Shown here: positions 18,074-28,400 of the stretch, one piece after another
Position numbering within the stretch: the first letter of the stretch is position 1
How the letters are laid out: each line of letters opens with the position of its first letter
Source of the DNA: Desulfuromonadales bacterium GWC2_61_20
Lineage (GTDB): Bacteria > Desulfobacterota > Desulfuromonadia > Desulfuromonadales > UBA2197
Assembly (NCBI GenBank): GCA_001799485.1
Contig: MGTO01000021.1
Location: forward strand, 1-37,642
Reading direction: 5' to 3'
Length of the DNA stretch: 37,642 nt
The notes under the pieces: generated by a model
Databases searched by the model: none
Told to the model about the DNA's origin: nothing
Seen by the model: only the letters and a program-made list of their open reading frames with translations
Made by a program: the position numbers and the translations under genes

Positions 18074-18430
18074 ATGGAAAACAAGAATTACATACCACCT
18101 TACAGCGCCGGGTCGACAGCCGCCCCTGCCGACCCGGCCATTATCGTTCTCGAGACGATGGCCCGACTGCGGGTTCTGGAGTGCCTGCTGCAGCGTGCCG
18201 TCGTTGCCGAAATCGCGACAGGCGAACACCGCGCTCTTCTGATCCGCTACAACCGGCAACGCCAGGAAATCTTCGACCGGCTCGATGGGACACCGGCGCG
18301 CATGTTGCCGACTCCGGCGCAACTGCAAGAGTTGCTGGTCGGACCGCTGGCGCCGGACAGCGCGGGCCCAGCCCTCGCCAGCGCCATTGTCAACGTCCGC
18401 CGGATGATGGAGCTGCTGACGATCGACTGA
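18074..18430 (+). CDS. Small protein of unknown function
   Basis: The protein has 118 residues and I do not recognise it. It has no signal peptide, membrane segment or cysteine pair of note apart from one mid-protein Cys; the N-terminal ~25 residues are Pro/Ala/Tyr-rich and the rest is predicted helical, with a basic stretch around RYNRQRQEIFDR. The start is chosen at 18074 because GGAGG (18064-18068) lies five bases upstream; the frame is open back to an ATG at 17963, but that would run through the inverted repeat. It is the first gene after the candidate sigma-54 promoter. Confidence 0.6.
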   Translation: MENKNYIPPYSAGSTAAPADPAIIVLETMARLRVLECLLQRAVVAEIATGEHRALLIRYNRQRQEIFDRLDGTPARMLPTPAQLQELLVGPLAPDSAGPALASAIVNVRRMMELLTID

Positions 18431-18561
18431 TTGCCCCAGCGTTTCAGTTCCAAAGGATTGGCACTGTCTCTAATTTCGCTATTTATTTTATCGCGCTATT
18501 CAAATGCAACTGATTAAGTTATCATTCCGGACATTTTAACCCCAGACGGAATAGTTTACCG

Positions 18562-21500
18562 ATGCCGACAATATCCACAACATTGTCCCTGATTCGCATC
18601 CGCGTTCCGATCGTCGCGACGCTTCTGCTTGCCCTCGGTCTCGCCGCACCGGCCCAGGCCTTGATTCTCGATCAGCCGATGACCGGGGCAACGGCGCCGG
18701 GCTGGGTCATTGGCGGCGCCGCCTACCTCACCGCCAGCACCGGCGCCGACACCCCCGGCAACGGCTGGCTGCGCCTGACCGAACCATTTAACGACCAGTC
18801 CGGGTTTGCCATGTACGACAGCGCCTTCGACATCTCGCAAGGGGTTGTCATCCAGTTCGACTATGCCACCTGGGGGGGGACCGGTGCCGACGGTTACAGC
18901 ATCTACCTCTTTGATGGCGCCTATAATGCGGCGACCTTCCAGGTCGGCGCCTCCGGCGGCTCTCTCGGCTACGACAAGAAGACCGTCGCCCCCGTGGCGC
19001 CCGGCGTCACCGGCGGCTACATCGGCGTCGGCATCGACGAATACGGCAATTTTTCCAACCCGACGGAAGGTCGGCTCGGCGGTCCGGGACTCCGGCAAAA
19101 TTCGGTGGCGGTGCGCGGTCCCTTCGACCATCCGAGTGGCGCCTACTACTACATCGGCGGCACCGCCGCCAACGTCGGCACCCTCTGGTTCAATCAGGCC
19201 TTCCGCCCCGGCCAGTTAGGTACCCAATACCGCAAGGTCGTCATCTACCTGACCCCGGTGTCTGCACCCGAGTACATGCGGGTCGACGTCTTCATGCAGT
19301 TCGGCTACAACCAGCCGCTGACCTACCTGATCAACACCCTCTACACCATGCGACCGATCCCGAGTACGGTCAAAGTCGGCTATGCCGCCAGCACCGGCGG
19401 CTCGACCAATTACCACGAGATCAGGAATCTGGCCATCGACAACTTGCCGACGGACATCAACCTGGCCATCGCCAAGAGCGCCTCGGCCCCCATCGTCGCC
19501 CCCGGCGGGGCGCTGACCTACACCGTCACCGCCCGCAACTACGGGCCGAACCTGGTCACCATCGCCAACAACGTGCCGATCGTCGACACCCTGCCGGCAG
19601 AGCTGACCGGCGCCACCTGGACCTGCGCCGGTTCCGGCGGCGGCAACTGCGATGCCGCCTCGGGAAGCGGCAACCTCAACACCACCGCCGACTTGCCCTT
19701 CAACGGCGCCGCCACCTACACCATCACCGGCACCGTCGCCGGCGCCCTCGGCACGGTCTTCACCAACACCGCTACCCTTTCGGCTCCGGCCGGAATCACC
19801 GATTACAACCCGGCCGACGACAGCGCCAGCGTCGCCACCACCATCAGCAACGGCAACATCACCATCTCCGGCACCGTCTACAACGACAGCGGCGCCGGCG
19901 GTGGCATTGCCCACAACGGCGTGCGCGACGGCACCGAGGGGGGAGTCAACGTCGGCTTGACCTACTACGCCAAGCTCTTCCGCCCCACCGACTTGACCAC
20001 AACAGTCGTCGCGCCGGTGACGGTCAACGCCGCCACTGGCATCTACACCATGAACAACGTCCCGGGCTACGGCGACTACGTCGTCATCCTCAGCTCGACC
20101 AACACCGCCAACGTCTACGATCCGAGCTTCCCGAGCGCCAACTGGATCTATGTCGCCCCCCTCAACTACACCCTGACCGGGCTGGTCGCCAACGGCGTCA
20201 ACTTGACCAATCAGAACTTCTTCGTCTACAACGGCAGCCGCATCAGCGGCAAGGTGATCAAGGACGACGGCTTCAACGGCAGCATCAGCACCGCCTACGA
20301 CGGCATCCTCAACGCTGCCGAAACCGGTATCGCCGGGGTAACGGTCCGTCTCGCCAACAACACCGGCGGTACCACCTACGACACCACAACCACCGATAGT
20401 AACGGCACTTTCGTCCTCTTCACCAATACCGCCAGCGCCAATCTGCGCATCTACGAGACCAATCTCCCCGCTTACACCTCGGTGAGCTGGAACGACGGCA
20501 GCACCAACGGCGCCTACACCATCGGCGGCGAATACATTCAATTCGCCTATACCCTTTATACCGACTATGTCAACGTCCTTTTCGGTGATATTCCGCCGCC
20601 AGTCACCATCTCCTTTACTCCGACCCCGCAGAGCGCCAGCGGCACCCCGGCGGCACCGGTCTATCTCCCCCACACCTTCACTTCCACCGCCCGCGGCAGC
20701 GTCAGCTTCGCCATGAACAACCGCACTCAGGGAACTTGGCCGGCCGTCTCCTTCGTCCGCGACCTCGACTGCGACGGCAACTTCGATGTGGGCGAACCGG
20801 ACATAATCGCCGCCATCAACATCGAGACGGCGGAGAACCTCTGCATCCTGGTACGCGAGACGATCCCGGCCGGAGCGACGCCGGGGACAACGGATGCGAT
20901 CACGACGCGGGCGACCTTCACCTACGGTCTGGCAACCCTGACGGCCGATGTCGTCGACACCACCACCGTCGCCAACTACCCCGCCGTGTCCGCGACCAAA
21001 ACCTGGATCGACACCAATAACGGCGACCATGACCCCGGGGACACGATCCGCTACACCATCACTCTGACCGAGACCAACAACAGCGCCGCCAGCAATGTTT
21101 CGGTCACCGACACCATCAATGCCAACTACGACACCTTTACCATCGTCAGCATTCCGTCGGGCGCCGTCGACAGTTCCACCCCCGGTTCCGGCCCCCTCGA
21201 TGTCACCAACATCAGTATCCCGGCCGGAGGCTCGGTCAGCATCGTCTACACCGTCAAGATCGTGACCGGCACGTCCGCGGGAACTTCGATTCCCAACACC
21301 GCCAATTTCGTCAACCCCGGCGGGATGTCCAACGGCACTGCGGTCGCAACCAACGTTATCGTCTCGGCCTCATCGATACCCGGCAGCGGCAACAAACAAC
21401 TGTATCTTCATGACGCCACCTCGACCCCGGCCTACAAACTTTCACGTACACCGATGACGGTCAATGCCGCCAACTACGTCGCCATTTTGCGCGGACCCAC

Positions 21501-22668
21501 CACCCGTGCCTGGGTTCTGAGTCCGGCATTGGCATCGCCGGTGACGATAGACAACGGCATCATCCCGGTGCGCCTCTGGCTGGCCAGCAATACTACCCGC
21601 ACCTACACCATCCCGGTCGAGCTTTACTGCGGCGCGACCAGGGTCGCCTTTCTGAACACGGGCACAGCCGCGCTGGTCGCCGGAGCCCTGGCGGCACCAT
21701 TCAACTTCAACCTCCCCCTGGGCGCCGATTACACCTGTCCGACCGGCAGCGCCTGGGAACTCAGAGTCACCAACAGTGAAGGGGGCACGGGTACCGCGCG
21801 CCAGGTTCGAGTTTTTCCGGCGCCGTCGGCCAATAATTATTCCAACGTTTCGCTATCGTCGCAGAACGTCATCAACGTCGACAGCGTCATCCCCTACAGT
21901 GCCCCCTATAACGACATGACCTCGCCGGCCAGTTATGCCGCCGGCAGCACCGTCCACCTGCGCGCCGTGGTCAGCGATCCCTTCGGCAGCGACGACATCA
22001 ACGTCAACAACGACGCAACGACCCTGCCGCGCATCACCATCACCGACCGCGACGGCAACGCCACTACCGTCACCAACCTCGCCATGACCGAGGTCAACAA
22101 CTCAGGGGCAGCGACCAAGACCTTCGAATTCGACTATGCCATCCCGGGCGGAGGCCTGGCCGGTTACTGGACCGCCAGCGTTACCGCACCGGAAGGGACG
22201 GAAGGGACCGTCGCCGACACCGGCGTCGGCACCTTCCTCGTCACTGTCCCGGCCCCGAACCTGACTGTCGTCAAGTACATGACGAGCGACCCCACCACCC
22301 CCTACAACATCCCCGGCGGCCTGGTGACCTACACCATCGACGTCACCAACTCGGGGGACGGCGCTACCGATGACGATTCGGTCATCATCATCGATCCGAT
22401 CCCAACCAACACGGCGCTGATCGTGACTCCTCCGGCAGTGACCTACAACCCGGTGGTCGCAAACGGCTTGACCTTCACCTACGCCAGCGACGTCACCTTT
22501 TCTCAATTCACGACCGGACTCGATTTCACCTATGTGCCGACGGCCGATGCCAACGGTACCGATGTCAATGTCAAGCGTCTGCGCATCAACCCGCAAGGGC
22601 CATTGAACGGGGCGGCCAGCGCCCCCTACCCGCGCTTCACCGTCAGTTTCAAGATACGGATTAATTAG
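18562..22668 (+). CDS. Large exported protein with lectin-like and DUF11/SdrD-B-like repeats
   Basis: The protein has 1368 residues. A signal peptide (about 1-34, ending APAQA) is followed by a domain that looks like an L-type lectin jelly roll (about 35-290; GADGYSIYLFDG segment). A DUF11 repeat follows (about 299-425, with GGALTYTVTARNYGPN), then two SdrD-B/Cna-B-like units (about 432-552 and 557-675; ISGTVYNDSG and ISGKVIKDDG), another DUF11 (about 807-935), an unassigned region, and a final DUF11-like repeat (about 1233-1368). There is no LPXTG or obvious membrane anchor. Composition is rich in Thr, Asn, Ala and Gly, typical of surface adhesins. No clear ribosome site precedes the ATG. 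Confidence 0.8.
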   Translation: MPTISTTLSLIRIRVPIVATLLLALGLAAPAQALILDQPMTGATAPGWVIGGAAYLTASTGADTPGNGWLRLTEPFNDQSGFAMYDSAFDISQGVVIQFDYATWGGTGADGYSIYLFDGAYNAATFQVGASGGSLGYDKKTVAPVAPGVTGGYIGVGIDEYGNFSNPTEGRLGGPGLRQNSVAVRGPFDHPSGAYYYIGGTAANVGTLWFNQAFRPGQLGTQYRKVVIYLTPVSAPEYMRVDVFMQFGYNQPLTYLINTLYTMRPIPSTVKVGYAASTGGSTNYHEIRNLAIDNLPTDINLAIAKSASAPIVAPGGALTYTVTARNYGPNLVTIANNVPIVDTLPAELTGATWTCAGSGGGNCDAASGSGNLNTTADLPFNGAATYTITGTVAGALGTVFTNTATLSAPAGITDYNPADDSASVATTISNGNITISGTVYNDSGAGGGIAHNGVRDGTEGGVNVGLTYYAKLFRPTDLTTTVVAPVTVNAATGIYTMNNVPGYGDYVVILSSTNTANVYDPSFPSANWIYVAPLNYTLTGLVANGVNLTNQNFFVYNGSRISGKVIKDDGFNGSISTAYDGILNAAETGIAGVTVRLANNTGGTTYDTTTTDSNGTFVLFTNTASANLRIYETNLPAYTSVSWNDGSTNGAYTIGGEYIQFAYTLYTDYVNVLFGDIPPPVTISFTPTPQSASGTPAAPVYLPHTFTSTARGSVSFAMNNRTQGTWPAVSFVRDLDCDGNFDVGEPDIIAAINIETAENLCILVRETIPAGATPGTTDAITTRATFTYGLATLTADVVDTTTVANYPAVSATKTWIDTNNGDHDPGDTIRYTITLTETNNSAASNVSVTDTINANYDTFTIVSIPSGAVDSSTPGSGPLDVTNISIPAGGSVSIVYTVKIVTGTSAGTSIPNTANFVNPGGMSNGTAVATNVIVSASSIPGSGNKQLYLHDATSTPAYKLSRTPMTVNAANYVAILRGPTTRAWVLSPALASPVTIDNGIIPVRLWLASNTTRTYTIPVELYCGATRVAFLNTGTAALVAGALAAPFNFNLPLGADYTCPTGSAWELRVTNSEGGTGTARQVRVFPAPSANNYSNVSLSSQNVINVDSVIPYSAPYNDMTSPASYAAGSTVHLRAVVSDPFGSDDINVNNDATTLPRITITDRDGNATTVTNLAMTEVNNSGAATKTFEFDYAIPGGGLAGYWTASVTAPEGTEGTVADTGVGTFLVTVPAPNLTVVKYMTSDPTTPYNIPGGLVTYTIDVTNSGDGATDDDSVIIIDPIPTNTALIVTPPAVTYNPVVANGLTFTYASDVTFSQFTTGLDFTYVPTADANGTDVNVKRLRINPQGPLNGAASAPYPRFTVSFKIRIN

Positions 22669-22708
22669 CCGTTGCAAGGTCCACCACCCTCAGAAAGGGG
22701 ATAACACC

Positions 22709-23698
22709 ATGAAGAAGAGAAACATCCTCCTCCCGCTCCTGGCCGGCCTGGCCCTCGCCTTGCCGGCCCAGGTCCTCGCCCTCGGCACGCCGGCGGAGAC
22801 CGCCATCGTCAACACGGCGAGCATCAGTTATGACATCGGCGTCACCCCGGTGACCCAGACCAGTAATACGGTCACCATCACCGTCGGCGAGATTCTCGAT
22901 GTGACCCTGACCTGGCTGGACGTCCCCAACGTCCTGGTCAAACCGGGGGATGTGGGGCAGATGCTGACCTTTCAGCTGTCCAACACCGGCAACTACAGTG
23001 AAATCTTCAATCTCAGCCTCAACAATACCGTCGGTGGCGACCAGTTCGATCCCATCGCCCCGACGACAATCTATCTCGACAGCAACGGCAACAACACTTA
23101 CGACGCCGGAGTCGATACCCTTCACGTCGCCGGGACCAACGATCCGACCCTGACCGCCGACGGTGCCATCACCCTCTTTGTCTTCAACGCCATCCCCGGC
23201 GATCCCGGCGGGCCTCTCGATGGCGACACCGCCATCAGCCGCCTCTCCGCCACCGCCGCCACCGGCAGCGGCGCTCCCGGCAGCGCCTTCCCCGGCGCCG
23301 GCGGCAGCGGCACCGTCGCCGCCGTGGTCGGCCTCAGCGGCGGCAGCGCCACGGACGACGGCATCTACGAAGTCAGCCGCTTCGACTTGGTCATCACCAA
23401 GTCGGCCGTCATCAACGATACCTTTGGCGGCAACGAGCCTCTTCCCGGCGCGACCATCAGCTACACCATCGACGTCGTCGTCACCGGTACCGGGAGTGGC
23501 ACCAACCTGGCCATTACCGACACCATCGACGCCGACGTTGTCTATGCCGCCGGCACCCTCGCCCTCGACACCGTGCCCCTGAGCGACACCCCGCTCAACG
23601 ATGCCGGGGAAGTCGTGGCCGGGGTCGTCACCGTGCGCCTCGGCAATGTGACCGCACCGGCCACTCATGCCGTCACCTTTGACGTCACCATCCCGTAA
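22709..23698 (+). CDS. Exported DUF11-domain protein
   Basis: The protein has 329 residues, with a signal peptide of about 26 residues. The mature N-terminus (NTASISYDIGVTPVTQTSN) belongs to a module also found at the start of the proteins at 24365 and 25449. A DUF11-like beta-sandwich occupies about 225-329. GAAAGGGG before the ATG supports the start, 40 bases after the previous stop. It is Gly/Ala/Asn/Thr-rich with no cysteines visible in the mature part. It is presumably a periplasmic or surface subunit working with the large outer-membrane protein downstream. Confidence 0.78.
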   Translation: MKKRNILLPLLAGLALALPAQVLALGTPAETAIVNTASISYDIGVTPVTQTSNTVTITVGEILDVTLTWLDVPNVLVKPGDVGQMLTFQLSNTGNYSEIFNLSLNNTVGGDQFDPIAPTTIYLDSNGNNTYDAGVDTLHVAGTNDPTLTADGAITLFVFNAIPGDPGGPLDGDTAISRLSATAATGSGAPGSAFPGAGGSGTVAAVVGLSGGSATDDGIYEVSRFDLVITKSAVINDTFGGNEPLPGATISYTIDVVVTGTGSGTNLAITDTIDADVVYAAGTLALDTVPLSDTPLNDAGEVVAGVVTVRLGNVTAPATHAVTFDVTIP

Positions 23699-23712
23699 AG
23701 GAGAAGAGAGTC

Positions 23713-24207
23713 ATGTTACTCATTGTTTTCCACCGCAGCCTCCTCGCCCTCCTGGTCGCCCTGGCCGTGAGCACCGCCGCCTTCGCCGCCGACCCGGTCA
23801 CCCTGACCACCGTCGGACTGGTCGAGGTCGAGACCCTGAACGCCAAGGGGGAGAAGGAGATCGCCCGCGTTCCGGCGGGGAAACTCATCCCCGGCATGAC
23901 GGCGATCTTCGTCAATACCGCCGTCAACAACGGCAGCACCGCCACCGACAACGTCGCCGTCAATAACCCCATCCCCGAGCACACGACCTATGTCGACGGT
24001 TCGGCCAAGGGGGAAGGAGTCGCCATCGTCTTCTCCGTCGACGGGGGCAAGAGCTATAACCAGCCGGCGCAGCTCAAGGTCAAGGGCGCCGACGGCAAAC
24101 TGCGTCCCGCCGCGGCCGCCGATTACACCCATATCCGCTGGCAACTACAGAAACCGCTGCCGCCCAAAGGGACGGTCACAGTCGAATACAGTGCCAAGGT
24201 CAAGTAA
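23713..24207 (+). CDS. Small exported protein with single DUF11-like fold
   Basis: The protein has 164 residues, with a signal peptide (about 1-25, ending AAFA). The mature part is one beta-sandwich of the DUF11 kind: PGMTAIFVNTAVNNGSTATD then VAVNNPIPEHTTYVDGSAKG, and an ending (GTVTVEYSAKVK) typical of the last strand of these repeats. GGAGAAGAGAG lies just before the ATG. It begins 14 bases after the previous gene, which points to one transcript. It is likely periplasmic or surface-exposed. Confidence 0.75.
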   Translation: MLLIVFHRSLLALLVALAVSTAAFAADPVTLTTVGLVEVETLNAKGEKEIARVPAGKLIPGMTAIFVNTAVNNGSTATDNVAVNNPIPEHTTYVDGSAKGEGVAIVFSVDGGKSYNQPAQLKVKGADGKLRPAAAADYTHIRWQLQKPLPPKGTVTVEYSAKVK

Positions 24208-24364
24208 CCATTTTTTCGTCTGCAATGTATTGCCTTCAACCCTTTAACCGTACGGCAATGAGGAGTCCACCATGCAGAGATTCGATCCGTCGCACATCCC
24301 CCGGTTAACATCGTCAACGACCCTTAACCCCATAGCCCTCCCACCAACGAAAGGAGCACCAACA

Positions 24365-25414
24365 ATGAAACGCATGTTACGCACCACCCTGGCGACCTTT
24401 GCGGCCGCCGCCCTGGTCCTGACCGCCGGTCAGGCCTTCGCCGCCGGCACCGAAGCCGGTCAGTCGATCTCCAATACCGCCAGTGTCGACTACACCATCG
24501 GCGGGACCCCGACAACAACCCCGAGTAATCCCACCTCTTTCCTCGTCGATCGCATGATCAATCCGGTCGTCGTCTACACCGGCGCCGCCACCGTGACCGT
24601 CGTCGCCGGCGCGACCAACTATGTCCTTCCCTTCACCATTCAGAATCTGAGCAACACCCCGTTGGCGACCAACGAATATTTCAACCTTACCACCAGTGAA
24701 GTGACCGCCAACATCATGCAGAACGTCGAAATTTACCGCGACGTCAATGGGGACGGCTTGCTTGACGGCGGCGATACCCTGGTCCTCGCCCCGGTTCTTC
24801 TCGTGCGCGACGCCGCTCCTCTGGAGTATTTGATCGTCGCCGACGTTCTCGCCGCCGGCGGAGCCCCGGACACCGCGACCCCGGGCCTCACCGCCCCCTA
24901 CGACCTGGTTGCCACCGCCTGGGCCGGCGCATTGGTCGGTGACGGCGCCCTGGCCGCCGACGGTGACGGCAATGATGCGGCCGCCTCCGAAATCGTCTTC
25001 GCCGACGCGCAGGGGACTGCTTCAGTCGAAGTCGCCGCTCCTGACGGTATCCACTCGGCCCGCGGCACCTACATCACCGCCGCCACCCTTGGTGTCGCCA
25101 AGTCCGTCAGCAACGGCGTCTCGGGCTACCAGATTCCCGGCGATGTTGTCACCTACACCATCGCGGTGACCAATTCCGACTCCGTCAATGCTGCCACCGC
25201 CGTCACCATCAGCGACGCCATCCCCGGGTTCACGCTGTACTCCCTCGGGACCCTGACTTGCACCGGCGCCGGCTTCACCGCCGAATACGATCACGGCGCC
25301 GGTTTTTCCACCACCGAGGCACCCGCCAATACGGTCACAGCGGTACGTTGTTCCGGCGGCAGCATCGCCGCCAGTGGCAACGCCAGCATGGCCTTTGGCG
25401 CGGCGATTCAATAA
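24365..25414 (+). CDS. Exported DUF11-domain protein
   Basis: The protein has 349 residues. A signal peptide (about 1-23, ending QAFA) precedes the shared N-terminal module (SISNTASVDYTIGGTPTTT); a DUF11 repeat lies at about 243-349 (IPGDVVTYTIAVTNSDSVN). It looks like a paralogue of the protein at 22709-23698 in layout. The start at 24365 is preferred because AAGGAG (24351-24356) is eight bases upstream and the signal peptide begins there. An in-frame ATG at 24272, also with a GAGGAG, would add 31 polar residues before the signal. Confidence 0.78.
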   Translation: MKRMLRTTLATFAAAALVLTAGQAFAAGTEAGQSISNTASVDYTIGGTPTTTPSNPTSFLVDRMINPVVVYTGAATVTVVAGATNYVLPFTIQNLSNTPLATNEYFNLTTSEVTANIMQNVEIYRDVNGDGLLDGGDTLVLAPVLLVRDAAPLEYLIVADVLAAGGAPDTATPGLTAPYDLVATAWAGALVGDGALAADGDGNDAAASEIVFADAQGTASVEVAAPDGIHSARGTYITAATLGVAKSVSNGVSGYQIPGDVVTYTIAVTNSDSVNAATAVTISDAIPGFTLYSLGTLTCTGAGFTAEYDHGAGFSTTEAPANTVTAVRCSGGSIAASGNASMAFGAAIQ

Positions 25415-25448
25415 CCCCTAACCAGACCCGCGGACGAAACGCATAACC

Positions 25449-28400
25449 ATGCAGAGACACCTCCTCACCCGATCGGCCCTGGGGCCGCTGACCGCTTCCG
25501 GCACCATTGCCGGCAAGAGGGAGGGGTGTCTTTTATCCGCAGGGTCTGTTGCCAACCACAGTCAGGCGGACCGCCCGTTGCGGCGGTCCGCCCGTCTGCC
25601 GCAGATGATGACCACCCTCGGTCGCCATTTGCGGCAGGCGATGTGGAGTCTTCTCCTCTCCTGCTCTCTGGCAACGGTCGCCTTTGCCGCCACAGCACCG
25701 GGAACGTTCATCGACAACACTGCCCGTATCGATTATGACGTCGTCGGCAGCCCGGTGAGCCGCCTGTCGAACCTGGTGCGCATCATCACTGTTGTCAACC
25801 GCACCCCCTCGACCCTCGACTTCTTGCGCTACGCCCCGACCACCCCCGGTGCCGTCCCGACCATGGTGCGCCCCACCGATGGCGGCACTCCCCTGGCGCC
25901 CCTGCCCGATCCGACCGCCCTCGGCGGCGGCGCCATCGCCACCGGCGTCAATCAGCCGCTGATTCCGGCCACGACCTATCATGTCGGCGAGCCCTTCTTC
26001 CTGCAACTGACCGACCTCGACCAGAACGTTAATGCCGCCGTCATCGAGACAATTCTCCTCACCGTCTCCTCGCCCGAGAGCGGCGACAGCGAAGTCATCC
26101 GCCTCTACGAAACCGGCGTCAACACCGGCATTTTTGTCGGCTACCTGGCCAGCACCGCCGGCGCCGCCACCCCCAACAACGGCATCCTCTCCAGCGCCGT
26201 CGGCGGCAACGTCAACGCTCAGTATGTCGATGCCTTCGACGGCAGTGACAGCAACTTCGACGCCGCCCTCATCGACCCCTTCGGGCGGGTTTTCGACAGC
26301 CGCACCGGCGCGGCGATCGACGGCGCCGTCGTCACCCTCATCGACACCACCACCGGTTTGCCGGCCACGGTCTTTGCCGACGATGGGATCAGCCCCTTCC
26401 CTTCGACCGTCACCAGCGGCGACAGTAGCTTACTCTTCCCCGCCGGCGGCTTCCGTTTCCCCTTCGTCGCCCCCGGCAGCTACCGCCTCGACATCGTTAC
26501 GCCGGTCGGCTACAGCGCTCCTTCCGTCGTCGCGACCAGCGTACTGCAAGCCCTCCCTGGCGCCCCTTTTGCCGTTGTCGGTGGTTCGCGCGGCGAGATC
26601 TTTGTCGTTAACCCCGGCCCCAACCTCGAAATCGACATCCCCCTCGACCGCCCCGCCACCGCCCTCTGGCTGCAGAAGAGTTCGGCCAAGGTCATCGGCG
26701 GCATCGGCGATTTCATCCCTTACGATCTCGTTGTCGAGAACGGCAACCCCACCCTGGTCGCCCCGTCGGTAACAGTGGTCGACCGTCTCCCCGCCGGCTT
26801 TCGCTACCGCCCCGGCACCACCCGCGTCGACGGCGTTGTCGCCGCCGACCCAACCGTCGCGCCCGATGGCCGCACCCTGACCTTCGCCCTCGGCGACCTC
26901 GCCGCCCTGGCCTCGCGCCGTATCGGCTACGTCGCCACGGTCGGGGCCAATGTCCGCCCCGGACTGGCGATCAACACAGCGACGGCGACCGATCTCGCCG
27001 GCGGCGTTTCCAACAGCGCCAGCGCCACCATCGCCATCCGCGAAGAGCTCATCCACCGCCGCTCCTTCCTCGCCGGCCGCGTCATTATCGGCCCCTGCGC
27101 CGAAGACGAGAAGCAGCTCGAAGGTCTGAAAGGGGTGCGCATCTTCCTCGAAGACGGCACCTACGCCGTCACCGACGAGGATGGACGCTACCACTTCGAG
27201 GGACTATCCCCCGAGCGCCATGTCGTCCAGCTCGACGTCGATTCGATCCCGGCGATGTACGAGATGCTCCCCTGCGACGACAACACCCGCTTCGCCGGAC
27301 GCAACTTTTCCCAGTTTGTCGATATCCAGCCCGGCACCTTGTGGCGCGCCGATTTCCACGTCGGTCTGCGCCCCCGCGCCAGCGGTGACGTCACCCTCGA
27401 ACTTAACGGCAGCATTAGCAACGACGAGGCGACTTTTGCTCTTCCCCTGGCCATCGGCGGTGTCGATTTAAGCAACCTGCGCCTCACCGTCATCTTCCCC
27501 GAAGGGTTGACCTATCTGCCGGGAACCAGCACCCTTGACGGTGCCGCCATCGCCGACCCGGGCGCAGCAGGGCAGACCGTGACCTACCGCCTCGGCGACC
27601 AGCCGGCCGGCTGGATGGGGGATGTCCGCCTGAACGCCCGCGCCAGCGGCGAGCGCAACGGCGAAGTCGTCACCCGCGCCATCCTCACCTTCGATGCATT
27701 CGAGAAGAAGAACCAACGCACCCCCATGGTCGAGAATGTGCTGCTGGTGACATCAACGGAGAGCCAGGAGACGATCCCGTCCTTCACCGTGCGGCCGCGC
27801 TTCCCCTCCTTTATCGCCGAGCTCTCCGCCGCCGATCGCATCACCCTCGACCAGATCGCAGTCGAACTCGCGCCCTACCACATCACCCGTCTCGTCGCCA
27901 CCGGCCACACCGACAACATGCCCATATCGACCCGCGGCCGGACGATCTTTGCCGATAACTTCATCCTCGCCAAGGCCCGGGCCAAGGCTGTCGCCGACTA
28001 CCTCGGCGCCGTCCTTAAACTGACGCCGGAGCAGCTTGAAACCGTCGGCCGCGCCGATGCCGAGCCGATTGCCGACAACAGCAGCGAGGACGGGCGCGCC
28101 CGCAACCGCCGGGTCGAGGTCAAGGTCGAGGGGGGGAGAATCAACCGCACCATCGACCTCGAACTGCTCAAGGACAAGAGCGGCCCGGCCCGCAGCGAAA
28201 CCCTCGGTCTGCGCCCTGGCGAAAAACCGGCGGTCGCTGAAGAATTGACCGCCGTCGATCCCGACGCCATGCCTGAATTCGATGCCGTCTGGCTCGAACA
28301 AGCCGCCCCCGGTGTCGAATGGCTGTGGCCGCGCCCCGGCAAGGTCCCGGCCATCCCCAGCATCAAGGTCGCCATCAAGCACCTCCCCGAACAAACCCCG

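Noticed and set aside
18456-18480. A TTGGCAC sequence before the lectin-like gene considered as a second sigma-54 promoter
   Set aside because: The spacing fails: ten bases after GG there is AA, not GC.
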